Of a stretch of 47,908 nt of DNA, positions 18,962 to 26,547 are shown piece after piece. Below the pieces are notes generated by a model that was given only the letters and a program-made list of their open reading frames with translations, was not told the DNA's origin and did not search any database. Location: NCBI GenBank assembly GCA_900314855.1, contig OMWZ01000012.1, positions 1 through 47,908 of the forward strand, given 5' to 3'. Within the stretch, counting starts at the first letter, position 1. Every line of letters starts with the position of its first letter. The position numbers and the translations under genes were made by a program. The DNA comes from an uncultured Selenomonadales bacterium (GTDB taxonomy: Bacteria; Bacillota; Negativicutes; Acidaminococcales; Acidaminococcaceae).

Positions 18962-19566
18962 GCCGTCCTCCCTCCTTCCCGGGCGAAGAACAGTTTCTTC
19001 ACCGGCCCGTAGAGGCCGAAGGTGACCACGGCGTTCAAGACGCCCACGACGGCGACGACGGGCAGCATTACCTTGAGCCAGACTCCCAGCGGCAGGTTCA
19101 GGATGAGCCGCAGGATAAAGGTAAAGACCCCGCCGGACACGAAGGTCGAGCAGAACCCTGTCACCAGGGGCGCCAGCTTCCAGTCGCCCAGGCGCGCCAT
19201 GGCCAGGGCCTTCAAGAGCAGGCAGCACGTCGTGGCGCCGCAGATTTCACTGGCCAGGTTCCCCAGGGGAAACGCCGACTTGGACGACGGGATCAGCGTG
19301 ATCCCCGCGATGAAACCCATGCCGATGGCCCGCGTCAGGGGCGGTTTCGTCAAATTGATGACGATGCAGTACATGGCAATGGTCCAGTTGATAGTCACGC
19401 CGCCCACGTTGGGGCTGACCGTGTGCAGGATAATGCCGATGGCATAGAGCATCGCCGTAATGGCCACCCAGCGGTAGCCCTGTTGATTCGCCTCGACCTT
19501 CGTCAAGGGCGGGATCCGATCCGGGGACAAAGAGGTCCCGGACGCCTCATTCCATTCTCGTTCCAT
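18958..19566 (-). CDS. ECF transporter S-component (substrate unknown)
   Basis: This is a 202-residue membrane protein that heads the ECF operon, so it is the likely substrate-binding S-component. About 30 polar residues come first, followed by some six hydrophobic segments, with AITAMLYAIGIILHTVSPNV, IAMYCIVINL and LVTGFCSTFVSGGVFTFI clearly visible. The start is the ATG at 19566 behind AAAGGAGAG. I do not recognise a vitamin-specific signature, and no riboswitch is visible in the 106-base gap to the divergent gene, so the cargo cannot be named. Confidence 0.8.
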   Translation of the reverse strand: MEREWNEASGTSLSPDRIPPLTKVEANQQGYRWVAITAMLYAIGIILHTVSPNVGGVTINWTIAMYCIVINLTKPPLTRAIGMGFIAGITLIPSSKSAFPLGNLASEICGATTCCLLLKALAMARLGDWKLAPLVTGFCSTFVSGGVFTFILRLILNLPLGVWLKVMLPVVAVVGVLNAVVTFGLYGPVKKLFFAREGGRTA

Positions 19567-19603
19567 GTTTCTCTCTCCTTTATAGGGCAAAGTCTACCAT
19601 TAT

Positions 19604-19632
19604 TTGAACACAATTGCAATTTATAGTATAAT
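19604..19632 (+). promoter_or_regulatory. Promoter of the EamA permease
   Basis: TTGAAC (19604-19609) and a perfect TATAAT (19627-19632) are separated by 17 bases, about 40 bases before the start codon. It lies in the divergent gap with the ECF operon. Confidence 0.7.
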
Positions 19633-19672
19633 GGATAAGTCATTTTTAGGAAAACGAGGATGAAATTGTAAC

Positions 19673-20596
19673 ATGAAAAACAGACTGTGCCTGCTCCTGG
19701 CAGCCTTCATCTGGGGCACGACTTTTCTCTTCCAGAGCCTGGGCAACGCCGACATTGGGCCTTTTTCCTTTGTCGCGGTCCGTTCCCTCCTGGGCTCCCT
19801 GGCCGTCCTGCCCATCCTGCTTTGGTACCAACGTAGCAAGGGCCGGCCTGCCCGGGCCGGGGGACGGGTCGTCCCGGCGGCAGGGAAACCGTGGCCCCTG
19901 TGGCTTTGCAGTCTCCTCATCGGCCTGTGCCTCTTCGCCGGCACGGCCCTGCAGCAGGTGGCCATGCTCTATACGACCGTCGGCAAGACTGCCTTCATTA
20001 CGGCCCTCTACATCGTCGCCGTCCCCATCCTGGGTCTCGTCCTGTACCGCCCCCTGCGCCTGACGCACCTGGCAGGCTGTCTCCTCGGGGTCCTCGGCCT
20101 GTACCTGCTGACGTACCACGGGGACGGGGCGCCCTTCAACTTCGGCGACGCCCTGGTCCTGATCGGGGTCGCCTTCTGGAGCCTGCACATCTTATGCGTG
20201 GACCGCTTTGTCGAATGGTACCCCGGCATCTATCTGGCCGAGGGGCAGCTCGTCGTCGACGCCCTCCTGGGCTTTGCCATCCTGCCCCTGACCGGCGAGG
20301 TCCTGACCTGGGAAGCCCTCCGGGCGGCAGCCGTCCCCGTCCTCTACGCCGGCGTCCTGTCCAGCGGCGGCGCCTACGCCCTGCAGATTATCGGCCAGCA
20401 AGGCGTCCCCCCGACGGAAGCGTCCATGCTCCTGTCCCTGGAGATGGTCTTCGGCGCCTTGTCGGGCGCCCTGTTCCTGCACGAGACCATGACGGGCCGC
20501 GAACTGGCCGGCGCAGCCCTGCTCCTGGCCGGCATCCTCCTGGCCCAGCTGCCGGGCCGTGTCCTGTGGGCCCGCCGCGACCCGCGCTTCCGCTGA
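19673..20596 (+). CDS. EamA/DMT-superfamily permease
   Basis: This is a 307-residue inner-membrane protein with ten predicted helices in two EamA repeats. The N-terminal AAFIWGTTFLFQSLG and the second-half FSGGAYALQIIGQ-like segment (SSGGAYALQIIGQQ) followed by PTEASMLLSLEMVFGALSG are typical of drug/metabolite exporters of the RhaT/EamA group. These usually export amino acids or metabolites; the substrate cannot be told. The ATG at 19673 has only a weak GAGG upstream, but no other start fits because a stop codon lies just before. It lies about 60 bases ahead of the tandem thioredoxin-like gene and may be co-transcribed with it. Confidence 0.9.
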   Translation: MKNRLCLLLAAFIWGTTFLFQSLGNADIGPFSFVAVRSLLGSLAVLPILLWYQRSKGRPARAGGRVVPAAGKPWPLWLCSLLIGLCLFAGTALQQVAMLYTTVGKTAFITALYIVAVPILGLVLYRPLRLTHLAGCLLGVLGLYLLTYHGDGAPFNFGDALVLIGVAFWSLHILCVDRFVEWYPGIYLAEGQLVVDALLGFAILPLTGEVLTWEALRAAAVPVLYAGVLSSGGAYALQIIGQQGVPPTEASMLLSLEMVFGALSGALFLHETMTGRELAGAALLLAGILLAQLPGRVLWARRDPRFR

Positions 20597-20659
20597 CGTC
20601 CCGCGGCGCCGTCGGGGCCGTCCTGTTTACCTTCCTTAGTGTGGAAAAGGAGAATTACC

Positions 20660-21316
20660 ATGGGATTCTTTCGTGACGATTTTCTCGTCCTGACACCGGA
20701 AACCTTCGCTGCCGAAGTGCTCGGGCACCCCGGCCCGGTCTTTGTCCTGTTCTGCCAGGGCTGGGACAAGCCGTCGAAAATGCAGATTGCCGAACTGGAA
20801 TACCTGCAGCAGAACCACCCGGGCTTGAAAATCTGCAAGGTCGACGGCGGCGATTATCCGGAGCTGCTGCAGCAGTTCCGCGTCCTCATGATGCCGACCA
20901 CCGTCTGTTTCGCCGCGGGCCGGGCCGTGCGCCGCGCCACGGGCCTGCGCACGAAAGAGACTCTGGAACTGCTCCTGCCGCCGGATTACGTGGAAAATCC
21001 GGCCCAGACCGTACAGGAAGTGACAGCGGCCACCTTCGACGCCGAAGTCCTCCAGGCCGAGGGCACGGTCCTGGTCCTGTTCTACGGCGGGAGCCAGCAG
21101 TCGTCCCGCCTGGAAACGGCGGAACTCCAGGCCCTCCTGGATAAACGGGGGGATTTCAAGGCCTGCAAGGTGGACTGCGAGGAAGAAAGCCTCCTGGCCG
21201 GCCAATGCCGCATCCTCCTGCCGCCGACGACCGTGGCCTACCGGCAGGGCCGCCCTTGCCGCCGCGCCACGGGCCTGCGCTCGAAAGAAGAACTGGAACG
21301 CCTCCTGGAAATGTGA
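20660..21316 (+). CDS. Tandem thioredoxin-fold protein without active-site cysteines
   Basis: This is a 218-residue protein made of two thioredoxin-like repeats, about residues 1-107 and 113-218. Compared with TrxA encoded next to it, WCGPCR is replaced by WDKPSK at 35-40 in the first repeat and by SQQSSR at 145-150 in the second, so both redox-active cysteine pairs are gone. The cis-proline regions (MMPTT and LLPPTT), a buried CKVD and a closing RRATGL helix are retained in both halves, which shows internal duplication. The start is the ATG at 20660 behind AAAGGAG. It is probably a binding or scaffold protein rather than a disulfide reductase; I do not recognise a named family. Confidence 0.8.
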   Translation: MGFFRDDFLVLTPETFAAEVLGHPGPVFVLFCQGWDKPSKMQIAELEYLQQNHPGLKICKVDGGDYPELLQQFRVLMMPTTVCFAAGRAVRRATGLRTKETLELLLPPDYVENPAQTVQEVTAATFDAEVLQAEGTVLVLFYGGSQQSSRLETAELQALLDKRGDFKACKVDCEEESLLAGQCRILLPPTTVAYRQGRPCRRATGLRSKEELERLLEM

Positions 21317-21347
21317 CGCGGTTACAGAAAAATCCCGGGCCTCCCCG

Positions 21348-21353
21348 TATAAT
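21348..21353 (+). promoter_or_regulatory. Possible -10 element of trxA
   Basis: A perfect TATAAT lies 83 bases before trxA, but no good -35 sits at 17 bases; TTACAG lies 20 bases upstream. The leader between it and the gene contains a small GCGGC/GCCGC stem-loop. Confidence 0.4.
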
Positions 21354-21435
21354 AAAGAAAAGCAAACAAACCAACCAGCGGCCTGTGCCGCCTGTAAAGG
21401 ACGCGGCCTGAACCCGCGCGGAGGAGGAAATCAGT

Positions 21436-21744
21436 ATGGAACCTGTAGAAGTACGCAGTGAAAATTTCGGCACCATCGTCTTAGGGGCGGACAAGCCCGT
21501 CCTGGTGGACTTTTGGGCCACCTGGTGCGGCCCCTGCCGCATGATGGCGCCGGTCGTGGCGCAGATTGCCGCCGAACACCCGGAACTCCTGGTCTGCAAG
21601 GTCAACACGGATGACGCGCCGGACCTGGCGGAAAAATACGGCGTCATGAGCATCCCGACCCTCATGGCCTTCCAAAACGGCCAGCCCATCGGCACGACCG
21701 TCGGCTACCAGCCGGCGGAAGCCGTCCTGGAACTCTTCAAGTAA
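21436..21744 (+). CDS. trxA: Thioredoxin
   Basis: This is a 102-residue classical thioredoxin, the cytoplasmic disulfide reductant. The active site WCGPC lies at 30-34 after VDFWAT, and the cis-Pro is in MSIPTLMAF. The length and all core features are normal, and GGAGGAGG lies ahead of the ATG. It follows the cysteine-less tandem paralogue and converges on a Crp/Fnr regulator and TrxB-like flavoprotein on the other strand, so the region holds a whole thioredoxin system. Confidence 0.96.
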   Translation: MEPVEVRSENFGTIVLGADKPVLVDFWATWCGPCRMMAPVVAQIAAEHPELLVCKVNTDDAPDLAEKYGVMSIPTLMAFQNGQPIGTTVGYQPAEAVLELFK

Positions 21745-21813
21745 GTCCCGGCCAAGGCCCGGCGGCGCGAACCGACGGAAACCAGCGCCCATGGAAGCTT
21801 CCCAGTACATTAG

Positions 21814-21842
21814 AAAAGACCTGCCGCGAGGCAGGTCTTTTT
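21814..21842. terminator. Bidirectional terminator between trxA and the Crp/Fnr gene
   Basis: AAAAGACCTGCC pairs with GGCAGGTCTTTT around a GCGA tetraloop, with a T-run at 21838-21842. The flanking A-run makes it work for both convergent genes. Confidence 0.88.
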
Positions 21843-21886
21843 GTTTGCCCATTTTTCCATTCCCGCGCGGGGACGCTTCCGTCCCG

Positions 21887-22618
21887 TCACCGCGCCATCT
21901 TTTCCAGGGCTTCCCTGTCCAACAGGGTCACAGTGCCGCGGCCTGCCCGGACAAGGCCCGCTGCGGACAAGTCCCTCAGGAGACGGCTCACCACCTCCCG
22001 GGCGCTGCCCATATAGCTGGCAATCTGCGCCTGGGTCAGCTTGAGCTTGTCCGTCCCCAACTGGCGGCTCTCCCCGAGGAGAAACCGCGCCAGGCGCTTG
22101 TCGGCGCTGACGAACAAGACCTCCTGCAGGGCATGGAGCATTTCCGACAGCCGCCGGGCCGCCCGTTCGTAGGCGGCGCAGCGGGCATAGATGTTGCTGT
22201 CCGCCACCGCGCGGAAAGCCGCCGAATCGGTCAGCAGGACCGTCGTGTCTTCCGCGGCTTCCACAAAAACATGGTACGTAATATCTTTCAGGACGCACGT
22301 CGCCGTCAAGACCTCCACCTCGCCGGGAAAGACACTGTACAGCGTGACTTCCCGTCCGTCCTCGGACAGGGTGTAGGCTCGCAGGCGCCCGGTCTTCACG
22401 AGGACCACGCCGACGCAGTCGTCGCTGCCGCCGAACAGGAGCCGTCCTTTCGCGAAGGACACGACGTGGGAATGGCCGTTCAGCAGGGACCGCTGGCCGT
22501 CCGTCAAGTGGGGCCAGAAGGAGAAGTTGCGGATGTACAGGTCGGAAAAGTCCCCGGGCCGCGGCGCGACGCCGTCACCGGGGCTCCGGCCCTCAGTCCG
22601 CGCCGTCCGTACGAGCAT
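21887..22618 (-). CDS. Crp/Fnr family transcriptional regulator
   Basis: This is a 243-residue regulator with a cyclic-nucleotide-type sensor domain (about 45-165) and a C-terminal Crp helix-turn-helix whose recognition region is LTQAQIASYMGSAREVVSRL. Three cysteines stand in the sensor part: Cys68 in GSDDCVG, Cys108 in TATCVLK and Cys147. The spacing is not that of an Fnr iron-sulfur cluster; related Firmicute proteins that I recall keep the first two, which could make it thiol-responsive. The start is the ATG at 22618 behind GGAGGG, inside the end of the flavoprotein gene (26-base overlap), so it is last in the redox operon and may regulate it. Confidence 0.88.
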   Translation of the reverse strand: MLVRTARTEGRSPGDGVAPRPGDFSDLYIRNFSFWPHLTDGQRSLLNGHSHVVSFAKGRLLFGGSDDCVGVVLVKTGRLRAYTLSEDGREVTLYSVFPGEVEVLTATCVLKDITYHVFVEAAEDTTVLLTDSAAFRAVADSNIYARCAAYERAARRLSEMLHALQEVLFVSADKRLARFLLGESRQLGTDKLKLTQAQIASYMGSAREVVSRLLRDLSAAGLVRAGRGTVTLLDREALEKMAR

Positions 22619-23531
22619 GGGACCCTCCTTCCCGGGACTGCGCCGCTTTCTCGCGGTCCCGCACATACTTTAAGGCCGACAGGCCCGCCAGGGCTCCTTC
22701 GTACGCGGCCTTCACCACCTGGAGCAGGCCGCCCGTGCAATCGCCGGCGGCATACAGGCCAGGGACGTTCGTCGCCATGGTGGCGGCGTCCACACAGACG
22801 CGGTTCCCCTGTACCTGGGCGCCCATCTTGCGGGCCAGGTCCGTGCTGCCGGCCGTGCCGAGGGCGATAAACAGTCCGTCCAGGGACAGACTCCGCCCGT
22901 CGGCAAAGGTCACGGCGCGCACCCGGGCCGGGCTGTCCTGAGCTCCCTCCAGGGACGCCAGGCGGTCCGTCACGACACGGAGGGACGGCGGCACGGCCAC
23001 GTCAGGCTCCCTGCCGTCCGTCAGCAGATACACTGCCGCCGCGTGGGGCAGCAGGGCTTCGGCCTCATGCAAGGCGTAGGCGCCGCTGCCGAGGACCGCC
23101 ACGGTCTTCTGCCGGTAGAAAAAGGCGTCGCAGACGGCGCAATAGCTCACGCCGCGCCCTTCCAGCTCCCGCACGCCCGGCAGGGGCGGCACGATGCGGG
23201 ACGCGCCGGCGGCCAAGATTACGGCATCGCCGTCCCAGGTCCCTGCCGCCGTCGATACAACAAAGCGGCTCCACGTGTCGTCCATGCCGACGCCGACCAC
23301 TTCGGCCTCCACCAGGTCCACGCCGATCCGCCGGGCCCCGTCGAGGCCCTGGCGGTTCAACTGTTCGCCCGACACGGCCTCAGGCAGGCCATAATAATTT
23401 TCAATGCGTTCCGCCTTGGCCAGGGCGCCGGTCCCTTTCGTGAAGACCGTCACGTCAAGGCCGCCGCGGCGTGCGTACAAGGCGGCGGAAATCCCCGCGG
23501 GGCCGCCGCCGATTACCAAAATCCGTGCCAT
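22593..23531 (-). CDS. TrxB-like FAD-dependent disulfide oxidoreductase
   Basis: This is a 312-residue protein of the low-molecular-weight thioredoxin reductase family. It has the FAD-binding GGGPAGISAALYARR at the N-terminus, a redox-active CAVC at 131-134 (canonical TrxB has CATC), and the C-terminal FAD motif GLYAAGDCTGG. The second nucleotide-binding fold is altered: the glycine motif reads GSGAYALHEAEAL, and the HRR-type basic motif that grips the NADPH phosphate is absent (VYLLTDGREPD in its place). It may therefore use another electron donor, as ferredoxin-dependent enzymes in clostridia do. It sits between aldehyde dehydrogenase and the Crp/Fnr gene. Confidence 0.87.
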   Translation of the reverse strand: MARILVIGGGPAGISAALYARRGGLDVTVFTKGTGALAKAERIENYYGLPEAVSGEQLNRQGLDGARRIGVDLVEAEVVGVGMDDTWSRFVVSTAAGTWDGDAVILAAGASRIVPPLPGVRELEGRGVSYCAVCDAFFYRQKTVAVLGSGAYALHEAEALLPHAAAVYLLTDGREPDVAVPPSLRVVTDRLASLEGAQDSPARVRAVTFADGRSLSLDGLFIALGTAGSTDLARKMGAQVQGNRVCVDAATMATNVPGLYAAGDCTGGLLQVVKAAYEGALAGLSALKYVRDREKAAQSREGGSHARTDGAD

Positions 23532-23606
23532 AAAAACTCCTGTCTCCGTACTCCTTACCCCCGCCGGGGGCCTCCCCTGGCCGGCCGGGCCGCCCGGTCG
23601 CCGGGA

Positions 23607-25025
23607 TTACGCGCCCGTATCGAAAAGGGCCTTTTGCTGCGTAAATTCGATCATGCCATAAATACCGCCTTCGCGGCCGATCCCGCTCTCTTTATACCCG
23701 CCAAAGGGGGCCGCGCAGTCGCGGGGGCTGGCATTGATATAGACATTGCCAGCCTGGAGGCGCCGCGCCACAGCAATGGCTTCGGCCTTGTCCCCATAGA
23801 CGCCGGCGTTGAGGCCATACGGCGTATCGTTGGCGATCCGGACGGCGTCGTCCACCGTATCATAGGGAATGACACACAGGACGGGCCCAAAGATTTCCCT
23901 GCGGGCGATTTCCATCGTTTCGTTGTCTACATCCGTGAAGATCGTCGGCTGGACATACCAGCCGGCGCCGTCGTCCGGCACGCCGCCCGTCAAGAGGCGC
24001 GCGCCTTCGTCCAGACCCTTCCGGATGCAGTCCCTGACCTTCGCGAACTGGGCCGCCGAGGCGACGGGGCCGAGCTTCACCGTATGGTCCGTCGGGTCGC
24101 CGACCGTATATTCCCGGGCGATTTCCACCAGCTTCGCCTCGACGGCAGCCTGCTCCGCCCGCGGGACAAGGAAGCGCGAAAAGGCCGTACAGGTCTGGCC
24201 CGAATTCAGGAAAATACTGTTGCAGCACAAGTGGATCGGGACAGCATAATCCCCGCAGCCCGGCAGCAGCAAGTACGGCGATTTGCCGCCCAATTCGAGG
24301 CTGACGCGCTTCACCTGCGCCAGGGCGCGTTGCGACACGGTGATGCCGCCCGCCGTAGAGCCCGTAAAAGAAATCATGTCCACGAGGGGATGACCGCTCA
24401 GGGCGTTCCCCACCTCGCCGCCGCGGCCCGTCACGAGGTTGAAGGTCCCCGCCGGGAAGCCCGCCCCGGCAAAGGCGTCGGCCAGCCAGTACGCCGACAG
24501 GGGCGTATGCTGGCTCGGTTTCAGGACGATGGTGTTGCCCATCAGCAGGGCCGGCACCACCTTCTGGATGACCTGGCCCAGAGGGTAGTTCCACGGCGTG
24601 ACGCAGCCCACGACGCCGACCGGTTCCCGATAGGTCGTGGACGCCGCCATGTGTTCCACCAGGGGTACCTGGTCGGCCAGGTCGATGTAGGAACGGGTCC
24701 GCGTGTACTGGTATTCCACCTGGGAGGTCTTGGCGAACGACCAGGGCGCCCCCAGTTCCCGCACCGTAATGTCGATGAGTTCCTCCTCCTGGGCGCGGAA
24801 AAGCGTCAGGAACCGTTCCATGAGGGCCTTCCGTTCCGCCAAGGGCGTGGCAGCCCAAGCCGGAAACGCCGCCGCGGCCGCCTTGGCCGCGCGGTCCACG
24901 TCGACCGCATTGCCCGCCGGCACTTGGGCGAAGACCTGCCGCGTCGCCGGATTGACGACGTCGATCCACTGCCCCGACGCGCTGTCCACCCACTGTCCGC
25001 CGATATACAACTTCGAAAACTCCAT
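23607..25025 (-). CDS. NAD(P)-dependent aldehyde dehydrogenase
   Basis: This is a 472-residue member of the aldehyde dehydrogenase superfamily, oxidising an aldehyde to the acid. Key residues are visible: the oxyanion Asn in TPWNYPLGQ, general base Glu244 in LELGGKSP, and nucleophile Cys279 in NSGQTCTAF. The coenzyme loop FTGSTAGG is intact. The start is the ATG at 25025 behind GGGAGGCGG. It lies 17 bases after the tautomerase gene in the same operon. The substrate cannot be deduced; the neighbours suggest a reactive carbonyl compound. Confidence 0.93.
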   Translation of the reverse strand: MEFSKLYIGGQWVDSASGQWIDVVNPATRQVFAQVPAGNAVDVDRAAKAAAAAFPAWAATPLAERKALMERFLTLFRAQEEELIDITVRELGAPWSFAKTSQVEYQYTRTRSYIDLADQVPLVEHMAASTTYREPVGVVGCVTPWNYPLGQVIQKVVPALLMGNTIVLKPSQHTPLSAYWLADAFAGAGFPAGTFNLVTGRGGEVGNALSGHPLVDMISFTGSTAGGITVSQRALAQVKRVSLELGGKSPYLLLPGCGDYAVPIHLCCNSIFLNSGQTCTAFSRFLVPRAEQAAVEAKLVEIAREYTVGDPTDHTVKLGPVASAAQFAKVRDCIRKGLDEGARLLTGGVPDDGAGWYVQPTIFTDVDNETMEIARREIFGPVLCVIPYDTVDDAVRIANDTPYGLNAGVYGDKAEAIAVARRLQAGNVYINASPRDCAAPFGGYKESGIGREGGIYGMIEFTQQKALFDTGA

Positions 25026-25042
25026 CTTTTCCGCCTCCCGCA

Positions 25043-25258
25043 TTACTTCGCGGCCCTGGCCGCCTTGCGGAGCTCCGTCACCGGCACGCCGCCGATGCCC
25101 CAGTTGTCCGTATCCACCTCGTCAATGGTCACGACGAGATTCTTCGTATTCTTGTGCAGCACTTCGCCGATGAGCTGCGTCACGCCGGCAATGAGCTGTT
25201 TTTTCTGCTCCGCCGTCACGTTGCCTTCTTTGGTGATTTTGATGTTGACGTATGGCAT
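25043..25258 (-). CDS. 4-oxalocrotonate tautomerase family protein
   Basis: This is a 71-residue protein of the 4-OT family, whose members form hexamers and use the N-terminal proline exposed by methionine removal as a general base for keto-enol isomerisation. The mature N-terminus PYVNIKITKEG and the later VVTIDEVDTDNWGIGG are typical. The start is the ATG at 25258 with AAAGGAGG upstream. It sits between the MFS carrier and the aldehyde dehydrogenase. Confidence 0.9.
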   Translation of the reverse strand: MPYVNIKITKEGNVTAEQKKQLIAGVTQLIGEVLHKNTKNLVVTIDEVDTDNWGIGGVPVTELRKAARAAK

Positions 25259-25334
25259 TCGCGTTTCCTCCTTTGTGGGACAGCCATTCCCTGTATTCCT
25301 GGACCGGATCCCTCCGCGCGGGCGCGCCGCCCTG

Positions 25335-26525
25335 TTACGGTTTTTCGTTCCCCCTGTCCGGGGTCCCGCCGTCCGCCGGCAAGGCAAACGCCGCGAGGGC
25401 GCCGATGACGCCAGCGATCCACAGGACCTGCAGGGCCGCCACCAGGCCGTACTGGTCGGCCAGCCGCCCCACGAGGGGCGCCGTAAGGCCGCCGATGGTC
25501 GTCGTCAGGCCCAGGGTGACACCCGACGCGAAGCCCATGTTTTTCGCCAGGTATTGCTGGCCCAGGGCGACGATGGGGCTGTAGGCCATGAAAAGGGACG
25601 CGGCCATGGGAACGAGGAGCGCCGTGGCGACACGCACGTCCGTCGTGCGGGTTAGGAAAAAGAAGGACGGCACCATGAGCAGCATGGCCAGGCGGAGCAT
25701 CCGGACGAATCCGACGCGGTCCGAAATGACCCCGCCGACATAGGTCAGGACGGCGCCCAGGGTGAAAAGGATCGTCAGGGCCGTCGTCCCCTGCGTGGCC
25801 GACGTCAGGAGTACCGTAATCCAGAACATGGGAATGAAGGTGTTGCTCAACGTAAAGCCCATGGAGCGGGCACAGATGGGAAGCATGAGCTTGCCGAAGC
25901 TCTTCCAGTCGTTGCGCGGCTCGCCGCAGGGATTCTCCCGCCGCTCCCCTGCGCGGTTTTCCTTCGCCTTGGCCAGAATCGCCGGCGTGTGCAGATACAG
26001 GGCCAGCGCCAGGGAGAGGTTGACGACGAGGAAAATCAGGAGCCAGTGGATGCCGAATCGGTACGCGGCCAGGCCGGCCACCAGGGGCCCGATGGCGAAA
26101 CCGGCGTTGCCGCCGACGGAAAAGAGGCCCAGGGCCCGGCCTTTCTGCCGGCCCGCCACATGGTTTACCATGAGGGCCGCCTCGGGATGGTACAAGGCGC
26201 TGCCCAGGCCGCCGAGCATGACGGCAAGCAGGATGGCATAGTACGAATCCGTAAAGGCCACGGAGGACACGCAAAGGCCGCACAGGATGGGACCGACGGC
26301 GACGAGCCAGGGTTTGGAGAAGCGGTCGGCGTAATAGCCTAGGAACGGCTGCGTCACCGACGATACAAGCAGGTTCAGGAAGACGATGAACGCCGCCTTC
26401 TCATAACTCAAATGGTAGGTTTGGATAAAAAAGGGCAGGAGGGCCGGAATGGCCCCTTGCGCCCAATCTACGGCCAAGTGCCCCAGGGCCAGGTAGTAGA
26501 CGGAAAAATGCAGTTTCTCTTTCAT
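25335..26525 (-). CDS. MFS transporter, fosmidomycin-resistance (Fsr)-like
   Basis: This is a 396-residue major facilitator protein with twelve predicted membrane helices. The N-terminal LALGHLAVDWAQGAIPALLPFF resembles Fsr-type exporters, and the A-motif-like loop GYYADRFSKPWLV follows helix 2. GLGSALYHPEAALMVNHVAG is another family mark. The ATG at 26525 follows AAGGAGG and lies 22 bases after the Fe-ADH-like gene, 76 bases ahead of the tautomerase. It probably exports a small toxic or metabolic compound; the cargo is unknown. Confidence 0.88.
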   Translation of the reverse strand: MKEKLHFSVYYLALGHLAVDWAQGAIPALLPFFIQTYHLSYEKAAFIVFLNLLVSSVTQPFLGYYADRFSKPWLVAVGPILCGLCVSSVAFTDSYYAILLAVMLGGLGSALYHPEAALMVNHVAGRQKGRALGLFSVGGNAGFAIGPLVAGLAAYRFGIHWLLIFLVVNLSLALALYLHTPAILAKAKENRAGERRENPCGEPRNDWKSFGKLMLPICARSMGFTLSNTFIPMFWITVLLTSATQGTTALTILFTLGAVLTYVGGVISDRVGFVRMLRLAMLLMVPSFFFLTRTTDVRVATALLVPMAASLFMAYSPIVALGQQYLAKNMGFASGVTLGLTTTIGGLTAPLVGRLADQYGLVAALQVLWIAGVIGALAAFALPADGGTPDRGNEKP

Positions 26526-26547
26526 AGGACCTCCTTATGGCTGCCGG

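Noticed and set aside
23043..25655. An 870-codon plus-strand open frame, and similar ones at 14030-16348, 7071-8549 and 46454-47725
   Set aside because: Each mirrors a real minus-strand gene (flavoprotein/ALDH, nrdD, AGCS 1, restriction helicase) and has no ribosome site or recognisable protein features.
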